Positions 1-5,910 of a DNA stretch of 14,847 bases are shown one piece after another. Every line of letters starts with the position of its first letter. Positions within the stretch are counted from its first letter, which is position 1. The DNA is from an uncultured Clostridia bacterium (GTDB lineage: Bacteria; Bacillota; Clostridia; Oscillospirales; Ruminococcaceae): contig CALXKG010000214.1 of assembly GCA_944388825.1 (NCBI GenBank), positions 1 through 14,847 of the forward strand, given 5' to 3'. The notes under the pieces were generated by a model. That model had not been told where the DNA came from. It did not search any database and saw only the letters and a list, made by a program, of their open reading frames with translations. The position numbers and the translations under genes are program-made.

Positions 1-60
1 GTCCTATGATTTAACCCATTAGCCCCCGTTTTGGGGGTGGTTGTCCTTAATTTAACCCAT
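1..60. repeat. Imperfect direct repeat pair with intervening hairpin
   Basis: Two near-identical copies of about 18 nt begin with GTCCT and end with TTTAACCCAT (1-19 and 43-60), spaced 42 bp apart. They differ by a few bases just after GTCCT. Between them is a short hairpin with CCCCC at 23-27 and GGGGG at 33-37. No coding frame with a ribosome binding site is visible in 1-118. The window starts inside this structure, so its full extent and function are unknown. It could be a truncated short tandem repeat or the edge of a small intergenic element. Confidence 0.35.
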
Positions 61-118
61 AAAAAATGGTTCAAAACGGGTCAGACTATGCCAAAACAGG
101 GCAAACGATCTGAAAAGG

Positions 119-153
119 AAAAACCCCTAAACCTGAATGGTTTCGGGGTTTTT
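119..153 (-). terminator. Rho-independent terminator of the rplM-rpsI operon
   Basis: On the minus strand, about 20 bp after the rpsI stop, a 13-bp stem (121-133 paired with 139-151, one mismatch) closes a 5-nt loop and is followed by a T-rich tract (GGGGTTTTTCCTTTT). The plus-strand reading also ends in TTTTT, so it may work in both directions. Confidence 0.85.
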
Positions 154-172
154 GAGCTGTTTTGAATTGAAA

Positions 173-571
173 TCAGCGCTTGCTGAACTGCGGCGCACGA
201 CGGGCAGCCTTGAGGCCGTACTTTTTCCGTTCCTTCATACGAGGGTCACGGGTGAGGAAGCCGGCCTGCTTGAGGACAGGGCGCAGTTCGGGGTCAAACT
301 TGAGAAGCGCTCTGGAAAGGCCGTGACGGATCGCGCCGGCCTGGCCGGTGACGCCGCCGCCGGCGACGGTGCAGACGATATCAAATTTGCCTTCGCTTTC
401 GGTGAGGGCGAGCGGCTGACGGACGATGAGCTTTAAGGTATCAAGGCCGAAGTAATCATCGATCGAGCGGCCGTTGATGGTGATGTTGCCATTGCCCTGG
501 TAAACGCGGACGCGGGCGACAGAAGATTTTCTTCTGCCAGTGCCGTAGTAGTAAGGTTTGGATTCGTACAT
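173..571 (-). CDS. rpsI: 30S ribosomal protein S9
   Basis: Small-subunit ribosomal protein uS9, whose C-terminal tail reaches toward the P-site tRNA in the 30S decoding region. The 132-residue product has the family's usual length. It shows the N-terminal YYGTGRRKSSVARVR segment, the S9 signature GGGVTGQAGAIRHGLSRAL (residues 71-89) and the conserved basic C-terminus ending QFSKR. The start is supported by GGGAGG on the minus strand, about 9 nt upstream of the ATG. It follows rplM with a 22-nt gap, the conserved L13-S9 order, and ends just before a strong terminator. It is almost certainly transcribed from the promoter upstream of rplM. Nothing is unusual about the gene. Confidence 0.98.
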   Translation of the reverse strand: MYESKPYYYGTGRRKSSVARVRVYQGNGNITINGRSIDDYFGLDTLKLIVRQPLALTESEGKFDIVCTVAGGGVTGQAGAIRHGLSRALLKFDPELRPVLKQAGFLTRDPRMKERKKYGLKAARRAPQFSKR

Positions 572-593
572 TTAAATAGCCTCCCTTCGGTGA

Positions 594-1019
594 TTACAGT
601 TCGTAGCTTTCGGGCTTCTGCGCCGCGTGCGGATGCTCAGCGCCCGCGTAGACGTGCAGGCGGCGGCGTTCGTTGCGGCCGATGACGGTGTCGGGGATCA
701 TCCCGTTGACCGCGACCTGCATCGCCTTTTCAGGATGGGTCTGCATCAGGGTAGCGTACTGGATCTCCTTGAGGTGGCCGATCCAGCCGGTGTGCCAGCG
801 CAGGTACTTCTTCTCCAGCTTCTTGCCGGTCAGGACAGCCTTGCCGCAGTTGACGATGATGACAAAGTCACCGCAGTCCACATGGGGCGTAAAGGTGGTC
901 TTATGTTTGCCGCGGAGCAGGGCGGCGGCTTCAGCGGCGACGCGGCCGAGCGGTTTGCCTTCGGCGTCGATCACATACCATTTGCGGCTGATTTCAGCTG
1001 CTTTCGGCATCGTAGTCAT
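594..1019 (-). CDS. rplM: 50S ribosomal protein L13
   Basis: Large-subunit ribosomal protein uL13, an early-assembly protein that binds 23S rRNA. The 141-residue product is of normal family length. It carries the L13 signature around residues 104-126 (VNGMIPDTVIGR, then a basic NERRRLHVYAG stretch) and the typical N-terminal WYVIDAEGKPLGR. The first ATG is preferred over the in-frame ATG three codons later because GGAGGT lies 9 nt upstream of it. This is the first gene of the rplM-rpsI operon, about 95 nt downstream of a perfect sigma-A promoter. The leader between promoter and gene is structured, suggesting feedback control of the kind known for L13 operons. Confidence 0.98.
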   Translation of the reverse strand: MTTMPKAAEISRKWYVIDAEGKPLGRVAAEAAALLRGKHKTTFTPHVDCGDFVIIVNCGKAVLTGKKLEKKYLRWHTGWIGHLKEIQYATLMQTHPEKAMQVAVNGMIPDTVIGRNERRRLHVYAGAEHPHAAQKPESYEL

Positions 1020-1028
1020 AGTCTTTTT

Positions 1029-1115
1029 ACCTCCAATTTTATTGATGACTCTACCGGGTTCTGCGCCCGGAACCCCCTACCAAAACCGGGTTTCGTTTCA
1101 GTAAGTTTCACAACG
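1029..1115 (-). promoter_or_regulatory. Candidate structured 5' leader of rplM (L13-leader-like)
   Basis: The roughly 95-nt transcript leader between the predicted start site (near 1115) and the rplM ribosome binding site contains two copies of AACCCGGT on the minus strand (centred near 1057 and 1089). They flank a single CCGGG segment (about 1066-1070) that can pair with either copy. A GGGTTC/GAACCC stem is one option, so two mutually exclusive hairpins are possible. L13 leader RNAs that control rplM-rpsI are known in Firmicutes, but I cannot confirm the match to that RNA family by eye. Confidence 0.45.
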
Positions 1116-1121
1116 TGTCCT

Positions 1122-1150
1122 ATTATAGCGGATGGCAAGCGGTTTGTCAA
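1122..1150 (-). promoter_or_regulatory. Sigma-A promoter of rplM-rpsI
   Basis: On the minus strand, TTGACA (1145-1150) and TATAAT (1122-1127) are separated by exactly 17 nt, a perfect housekeeping consensus. The next 60-80 bp upstream (about 1170-1260) is markedly A/T-rich in an otherwise GC-rich region and could act as an UP element. This fits a highly expressed ribosomal operon. Confidence 0.92.
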
Positions 1151-1315
1151 GGCGAAATTCGGGGATTTTTTAATTTACATAGGTCATTCTCTCTTTTTCT
1201 CGCAATTTTGCTTTATTTATCTCACATTCTCATTTTCCATTCTATTTTTGTGCCGTCTGAGAGGTTGTTGCGGGGTGAACGAAAAGGGCAGGGAAGGGAT
1301 GCCCATTTTTATGGA

Positions 1316-1350
1316 AAAGACAAAAGCCCGCGCCGTTTTCAGACGCGGGC
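1316..1350 (-). terminator. Rho-independent terminator after the VOC gene
   Basis: Reading leftward just past the stop codon at 1359, GCCCGCG (1344-1350) pairs with CGCGGGC (1326-1332) around an 11-nt loop, followed by TTTTGTCTTTT. It ends the pseudokinase-VOC transcription unit before the rplM promoter region. The stretch from here to 1150 holds no credible gene. Confidence 0.88.
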
Positions 1351-1358
1351 ATTCGGCT

Positions 1359-1742
1359 TTATTTCACCTGAAAGATCTCGATGACCTCGCCGTTTAACCC
1401 CCTGACAAACGCGATCCGCGCCGGCAGCGGCGGCTCGCCCGGCAGGACAATGTCTTTCGGCTCCGTCTGGCTTTCCGCCCCTGCCGCGAGGGCGGAAGCG
1501 TAGTCGCGGCTGGTGTCGTCCGACTGGAGGGCGATATGCAGCCAGCGGGCATTTTCTTCCGGCGCGTCCCCGGCGCCCGAGAAAATTTCCAGGATGTTCC
1601 CGCCGCCCATATCCAGCATCGCGGCGGGGCTTTCGTCCCCCCAGCGGCGGAGTTCGGTAAACCCGAACGCTTCTTGATAGAAATGGATCGTCTCGTCGAG
1701 ATTTTTCGCCGTCAGGGCGACATGGTGCAGACCGTTTTTCAT
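1359..1742 (-). CDS. VOC-family (glyoxalase/dioxygenase-fold) metalloprotein
   Basis: Small 127-residue protein of the vicinal oxygen chelate superfamily, which includes glyoxalase I, fosfomycin and bleomycin resistance proteins and extradiol dioxygenases. Two beta-alpha-beta-beta-beta halves are visible: residues 4-55 start with HHVALTAKNLDETIHFYQ, and residues 66-126 end GEVIEIFQV. The four expected metal-ligand positions are all present: H7, E52, H69 and E122. The ATG at 1742 is chosen over an upstream in-frame ATG because AAGGAGG lies 8 nt before it and the fold begins there. It lies 126 nt downstream of the pseudokinase stop with no clear terminator between, so co-transcription is plausible. 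The metal-ligand set suggests an active enzyme, but the substrate cannot be inferred. Confidence 0.85.
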   Translation of the reverse strand: MKNGLHHVALTAKNLDETIHFYQEAFGFTELRRWGDESPAAMLDMGGGNILEIFSGAGDAPEENARWLHIALQSDDTSRDYASALAAGAESQTEPKDIVLPGEPPLPARIAFVRGLNGEVIEIFQVK

Positions 1743-1868
1743 CGTTTTGGCCTCCTTGAGAGTGGGAAATAAATGGCGTATCATATGGATGCGGCACACC
1801 GTATGCCGGCAGGCGGTGCAGCCGGCTTTGGAAGCGCGGAAGTGGGCGCAGGCCGGGAGGCCGGCACA

Positions 1869-3782
1869 TCAGTACGACTGGTTGTTCTCGCAGACGTAGA
1901 CGGTCAGGACCTTCCCGCTGTCCATATCAAACCGGCTGCCCTCCAGATGGTCGGTGCCGATGACATAACCGGACGGGTAGTTGGTGCTCTCCCGCATTTC
2001 CAGCTGATAGGGGATCTGCAGTTCCTCCAGCTCAGCGGCGTAATCTTCCGCCGTTTTCTTTTCCCAGTCGGGGATGGTGACATACTGGCCGCCCTTGCTG
2101 ACCCGGATCTGCACGACTGTGCCGTCGGGGACGCTGGTGCCGACTGAGACGTCCTGCCACATGATCGTGCCCTGTTCGGTCGAATCGCTGTAAATAAATT
2201 CCGGTTCCAGGGTGATGTGCCCGGTGATTTCCCCATCTGCCTGCACATCTTCCAGCTTCCGGCCGACCAGCTGGATCATCGACCAGCCGCCCGGCGCGCT
2301 GTCCGAAGCCTCGGCGGAGGATTCGGAAGAGGGTTCCGATACCGTCTGGGAGACGGTCGTAGAGGAAGAAGGCGACGAGGCGGGCGGGGTATAGTTGCCA
2401 AATCCGGAACTTTCGGCGCTGGAGCCGTCCGCCGAAGAGGTGACGATATTGTCTTTATAGGATTCATTCCGCTCCCGGCCGCCAAACAGCGCCCAGAAGG
2501 TGAAGATGAGGATCAAAAGCAGGATCGGCAGCGTGATCAGCATCGCTTTGAGCATAATGCTGCCGCCGCTCTTCTGCGTTTCACGGGGCTGCTGCCTTTG
2601 CGGCTGCGGCGGGCGCTGGCCTGCCGGACGCTGTTGGGGAGGACGCTGTGCCTGCCGCTGTCCTGCCGGGCGCGGCTGCGGCGGGCGTTGTGGGCGCTGC
2701 TGCGGCTGCGGAGCAGGTTCGTTTGCCGGCCGTCCGGCCCGTCCGGTGTTTTGCCGCTCGGGGGCCTGCGGGCGGCGGGCGGTCTCGATGACGCCGCTGT
2801 CAAATGCGGCCGTCGGCGCTTCGGCGGGCGCTTTGGCGGTGCCGATCCGGTTCAGCAGCTCCGGAATTGTTCGGATGCGGTCGTCGGGACGGATCATCAG
2901 CCCCTGCAGGATCGCCTGGGAGACCCGGGCGGGGACTGTTTCATTCCGCTCCCGCGGGTGGACCAGGCCGGTCTCGGGCGAACGGATCAGCGCCTCCGGC
3001 GGGTTTAAGCCGGTGACGCAGAGGTAAAGCACCGCACAGATGCCGTAGATGTCGGTCCAGGTGCCGTGGGGGGCGGTGGAGGAATATTGTTCCGGCGCGG
3101 AAAAGCCGGGGAACAGCTCGGCAGCCAGCTCGGTGCGGGCGGCGCGGACGGCGCTGATGCAAAAGCCCGTGAGCTTCGCTTTGCCGGAGGGGGTGATGAA
3201 GATGGTGTCGGGGGAAATGCCGCGATGGATGATGCCGTCCTCGTGGATCAGCTGCATCGTCCGGATGACCGGCATCATCAGGTCGAAGGTCTCCCCCCAG
3301 GTGAGCATCATCCCCCGGCGCTCGAGAAAGTGGGCGAGGGGTTCGCCCAGCGGGTATTCCGAAACGGCGTAGACCGTCCCGTTGTCCTCGACGATGTCGA
3401 GGATCTGCGCGAGGCAGCTGATCGAACGCAGCCGCTCGACCTTTTCGTTGACCTCAAGAAAATCCGAGAGGTAGGTTTTAAACTGGATCTGGCAGTTGGG
3501 GCGCACCTCGACCGAAAGCCCGTCGGCCGCCCGGGAAACGAGCGCGTCCGGGAAAAATTCCCGCACCGAGACCTTCCGGTCGGAGACGGTGTCATAGCCG
3601 ATGTATGTAACCCCTTCGCCGTTGTAGCTTAAGACTTTGCCGGCCAGGTACCGGCCGCCGATCAGAGAACGAGGCGGGAGGCAGGACTGGATCCGCGGCG
3701 CGTTTTCCGAATAGCCGCAGTAGGGGCAGACGGCGAGGTCGCCTTTCACTTCCATACATCCCATGCAGAGATTCTCGTTCAT
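1869..3782 (-). CDS. Membrane pseudokinase: zinc ribbon, Ser/Thr-kinase fold, TM helix, PASTA-like ectodomain
   Basis: 637-residue single-pass membrane protein with the domain order of a PASTA kinase. Residues 6-24 are a four-cysteine zinc ribbon (CMGC and CPYCG). Residues about 44-313 are a protein-kinase fold with a glycine loop near 55-60 (GEGVTY), APE at 229-231 and DIYG at 244-247. Residues 338-405 are a Pro/Gln/Arg-rich linker, 411-433 one transmembrane helix, 445-497 a Ser-rich linker, and 500-637 two PASTA-like units. The catalytic set is missing: the VAIK lysine is Arg74 (VREFF), HRD reads HRG (Gly188), the catalytic-loop Lys and Asn are Ser190 and Thr193, and DFG reads GFC (206-208). 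It should therefore lack normal phosphotransfer and may act as a muropeptide- or cell-wall-sensing scaffold, which is inference. AAAGGA lies 11 nt before the ATG. The promoter is at 4075-4103, with a MITE-like element in the leader. Confidence 0.9.
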   Translation of the reverse strand: MNENLCMGCMEVKGDLAVCPYCGYSENAPRIQSCLPPRSLIGGRYLAGKVLSYNGEGVTYIGYDTVSDRKVSVREFFPDALVSRAADGLSVEVRPNCQIQFKTYLSDFLEVNEKVERLRSISCLAQILDIVEDNGTVYAVSEYPLGEPLAHFLERRGMMLTWGETFDLMMPVIRTMQLIHEDGIIHRGISPDTIFITPSGKAKLTGFCISAVRAARTELAAELFPGFSAPEQYSSTAPHGTWTDIYGICAVLYLCVTGLNPPEALIRSPETGLVHPRERNETVPARVSQAILQGLMIRPDDRIRTIPELLNRIGTAKAPAEAPTAAFDSGVIETARRPQAPERQNTGRAGRPANEPAPQPQQRPQRPPQPRPAGQRQAQRPPQQRPAGQRPPQPQRQQPRETQKSGGSIMLKAMLITLPILLLILIFTFWALFGGRERNESYKDNIVTSSADGSSAESSGFGNYTPPASSPSSSTTVSQTVSEPSSESSAEASDSAPGGWSMIQLVGRKLEDVQADGEITGHITLEPEFIYSDSTEQGTIMWQDVSVGTSVPDGTVVQIRVSKGGQYVTIPDWEKKTAEDYAAELEELQIPYQLEMRESTNYPSGYVIGTDHLEGSRFDMDSGKVLTVYVCENNQSY

Positions 3783-3855
3783 CCAACTATCATTCCTTTC
3801 CGCGCCCGGGGTTCCCGGGCGTTTTCCCGTTTGGGGATTTATCTTAAAGGGCCTT

Positions 3856-4021
3856 TAGGGTGTATCTGAAAACTCTCCAATCCTGTCTAATTCTACTAAA
3901 AACAGTCATCTGCTGCGTCGGGAAGCCTCGAAATACGGGCGTATTCCTTCGACTTCCCTCCCCCGCATCTGCCCGTTTTTAGCGAATTATCCAGCAATAT
4001 AGAATTATCAGATACACCCTA
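3856..4021. mobile_element. MITE-like palindromic element, about 166 bp
   Basis: The element is bounded by perfect 14-bp inverted repeats, TAGGGTGTATCTGA (3856-3869) and its complement (4008-4021). The terminal TA could be the target duplication. Inside lie sub-terminal inverted copies of CTAAAAAC plus an AT/GC-mixed stretch (3895-3913 and about 3972-3983). A central imperfect palindrome has GGGAAG near 3920 pairing with CTTCCC near 3953-3958, around complementary TCGAA and ATACG/CGTAT. No coding capacity is visible. The whole unit can fold back on itself, the hallmark of miniature inverted-repeat elements mobilised in trans. It lies in the 5' leader of the pseudokinase gene, downstream of that gene's promoter. 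Confidence 0.72.
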
Positions 4022-4036
4022 GGGCGTGTTTAAAAT
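4020..4036 (+). repeat. Second element-end-like motif abutting the MITE
   Basis: TAGGGCGTGTTTAAAAT starts exactly where the MITE-like element ends and resembles its terminal repeat followed by TGAAAA (TAGGGTGTATCTGAAAA at 3856-3872). It also resembles the motif at 11548-11564. It may be a solo end or remnant of a related element. No partner end for this copy was found in the window. Confidence 0.4.
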
Positions 4037-4050
4037 CCCTATAGCCTGAA

Positions 4051-4074
4051 GATGGGCATAACTTTATGCCTATC
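4051..4074. promoter_or_regulatory. Palindrome at the pseudokinase transcription start
   Basis: GATGGGCATA and TATGCCTATC form 10-bp arms around a 4-nt centre, with one mismatch that would be a G-U pair in RNA. It directly abuts the -10 box (4075-4080) of the leftward promoter, so it spans the predicted start site. That position suits a repressor operator or a 5'-end stabilising hairpin. The choice between these is inference. Confidence 0.5.
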
Positions 4075-4103
4075 ATTATACTGGAAACAGGGGCGTTTGT
4101 CAA
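4075..4103 (-). promoter_or_regulatory. Sigma-A promoter of the pseudokinase gene
   Basis: On the minus strand, TTGACA (4098-4103) and TATAAT (4075-4080) are separated by 17 nt, a perfect consensus. The predicted start near 4068 gives a leader of about 285 nt that includes the palindrome and the whole MITE-like element before the start codon at 3782. No rightward gene would use it in this orientation. Confidence 0.85.
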
Positions 4104-4224
4104 TGCGGGAACGGTGCGGCGCAATCTGCAAAAAAAAGCCGGAAAATGCAACTTTTTCCTGTGCAGAAACGTATTCTATATAAAAGTATGCCATTTTCCG
4201 CCTGTAGGGAAGGAGGCCGCCCAT

Positions 4225-5733
4225 ATGAAATGGAAACGTTTGGCGCCGGTTTGTCTGGCGGCGGTAGTTTGCGCCGCCTGTTCCGGGGAAAGCTGGCCGG
4301 ACGACCCGGTCTCGCTGCAAGCGCCCGCCGGGATCGAACATACCTTTACGCCCACCCCGGCGCTGGAAATGGACGGGATGTATACCTTTAATTTTCTCCA
4401 GGACCAGTACCTGTTCGGGCCGGAAGGGGTCTGCGTTTTCCCGCTGGACGGGGAGACGAGCGTCTACCCGCTGGAAGACCGCTTTTCGGACGGCCCCGCC
4501 CGCTACTACACCGTCTGGCAGGGGGAAGGGGAGGAACAGGTTTCCGCCGTCTGCGACCAGACGGGGCAGCGGGTGACCAGCTGGGAAAGCCGGGATGTGC
4601 TGGCCCTCGGCGGGGATATCCTCGTCCGCGGGGAACGGGTCAACCGGTTTTATTCCGGCGCCGACGTCGCCCGGGAGATCACCTTCACCGACCTGACGAC
4701 CGGCGAAGTGCTGCTGTCGGCGGCGGAAGGGGTGGTGTGCGCGGTGCCGGAAGGGTATTTCGCCCTGACGGTGGAAAAGCCTTTTTCCGGCGCGCCGGAA
4801 GCCCGGCTGCTGGACGGGGAGACGCTGGAGGTGGTGGAGGCCTTCGACGGCCGGATCGGCGTCGCGGGCGTCTGGGACTATACTGTCCTGCCGGACGATA
4901 TCCTGCTGCTCGCCTTTTTTACCGAAGAGGCGGATTTTTTCTGGGACGCCCTCTTCCAGCCGGGTATGCCGCCCAGCCCGAACGCCACTTCCCAAGCCCG
5001 TTCTCCTTGGCTGCGGGCCGACCTGTATTGTACCGGGCCGGGGGAAGTATATCCCGGCTTTGCGGAGATCTGCGGGGACGGGGCTCTTTTGCGGGATGAA
5101 GATGGGCGGTACAGCGTCGTCCGGCTGGCGGATGGGGAAACGGTCGTTGCGGACAGCCCCCGCCAGTACCTCTACTGGTCGGACGTCCTCACCTACTGGA
5201 TGGAGGGGGATGCCCGCTATTGCCAGTGCGCTGCCGCATATGGCGAAGAGCCGGTGGAGGTGGGCCATGTTTCGTATAAAGGCGGCGTCTACTTTGTCGA
5301 ATACCCGGACGGGGGGCTGGATATGCTGGCGGCGGACGGCAGCTTGATGCGCCATTTCCCGCCGGCGGACGACCCCGCCGGCTTTGTCGATACATTGGAC
5401 CTGCCCGGCTGGGCAGTCGACCGCACGGCGGAAGGTGTGACCGCTTACGGCCCGGCGGGGGAGGCGTTTGCCTTTCCCTTCGGCGTAAAGCCGGTTTACG
5501 GGGCGGATGGCGTCTATCGGTTTTGCCGGTGGGATATGCGCAGCGGGGATGTGCTGGTCGATGAGACGGGCAGGGACCTCGCCGCCGGCTACCGCTCGAT
5601 CGAATGGCTGGCGGATTTCCCCGGGGGGCCGGTGCTGCTGGCAAAGAGCGATAGGACGGTCAGCCTGCTTACCCTCGACGGCGGGACGCTCTGGCAGAAG
5701 GATTACCCGCCGGGCGGCGGCCCGTATGCGTGA
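4225..5733 (+). CDS. Beta-propeller-like lipoprotein, paralogue 1
   Basis: Predicted 502-residue membrane-anchored lipoprotein: basic N-terminus, hydrophobic core to residue 18, and Cys19 after Cys-Ala-Ala, a slightly atypical lipobox. The mature part has no enzyme motif I recognise. It is made of repeated short beta-strand units of the type DG.Y.VVRLADGETV, DMLAADGSLMRHF and SLLTLDGGTLWQK, resembling WG-repeat/beta-propeller proteins. It shares segments with the next two genes: GGDILVRG, then SVVRLADGETV, then QYLYWSDVLTYW, then AAYGEEPVEV. The ATG at 4225 is chosen because AAGGAGG lies 8 nt upstream and the signal peptide begins there. A TATAAA near 4179 is a possible -10 box but has no good -35. 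Function unknown; a role in the outer envelope is inferred from the anchor. Confidence 0.82.
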   Translation: MKWKRLAPVCLAAVVCAACSGESWPDDPVSLQAPAGIEHTFTPTPALEMDGMYTFNFLQDQYLFGPEGVCVFPLDGETSVYPLEDRFSDGPARYYTVWQGEGEEQVSAVCDQTGQRVTSWESRDVLALGGDILVRGERVNRFYSGADVAREITFTDLTTGEVLLSAAEGVVCAVPEGYFALTVEKPFSGAPEARLLDGETLEVVEAFDGRIGVAGVWDYTVLPDDILLLAFFTEEADFFWDALFQPGMPPSPNATSQARSPWLRADLYCTGPGEVYPGFAEICGDGALLRDEDGRYSVVRLADGETVVADSPRQYLYWSDVLTYWMEGDARYCQCAAAYGEEPVEVGHVSYKGGVYFVEYPDGGLDMLAADGSLMRHFPPADDPAGFVDTLDLPGWAVDRTAEGVTAYGPAGEAFAFPFGVKPVYGADGVYRFCRWDMRSGDVLVDETGRDLAAGYRSIEWLADFPGGPVLLAKSDRTVSLLTLDGGTLWQKDYPPGGGPYA

Positions 5734-5910
5734 GTGAGCCATTTCCCGCGCGTCCAACCTGCGCCCCGAAGGGCCTCCCACGCCGCGTCGGACATGGGAT
5801 TCATAAGGGGCTAGGCGCCTTAAGGGTGCCGATACATATTTCCATTGTTTCAAAAAAGCCACGTTGTTGTATTGTTATTCTCAAATCCAAAAGGACAGGA
5901 GGTCTGCCCG

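Noticed and set aside
1286..1304. GGGCA/TGCCC hairpin followed by ATTTTT as a plus-strand terminator
   Set aside because: There is no rightward gene upstream for it to terminate, and the stem is only 5 bp. It is left unassigned.
627..1397. Plus-strand open frame of 256 codons across rplM and its promoter
   Set aside because: It is antisense to rplM and runs through the rplM promoter and a terminator hairpin. No ribosome binding site or conserved motif supports it.
2580..2760. Repetitive CTGCCG/GGCGCTG-rich stretch as a CRISPR-like or tandem DNA repeat
   Set aside because: It encodes the Pro/Gln/Arg-rich linker of the pseudokinase. The units are irregular, with no spacers of uniform length.
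2217..3008. Long plus-strand open frames opposite the pseudokinase gene
   Set aside because: Their composition mirrors the Pro/Gln/Arg linker codons. The minus frame has zinc-ribbon, kinase and PASTA signatures.
4039..5862. Open reading frame of about 607 codons on the minus strand
   Set aside because: It is antisense to lipoprotein paralogue 1, whose plus-strand frame has a ribosome binding site, a signal peptide and paralogues. The antisense product is Arg/Pro/Gly-rich with no recognisable domain, the usual shadow in GC-rich DNA.
5734..5910. Terminator or strong promoter between lipoprotein paralogues 1 and 2
   Set aside because: Only weak inverted repeats without a T tract were found. 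TTGTTT-N17-TGTATT (5845-5873) matches the consensus poorly, so neither is claimed.
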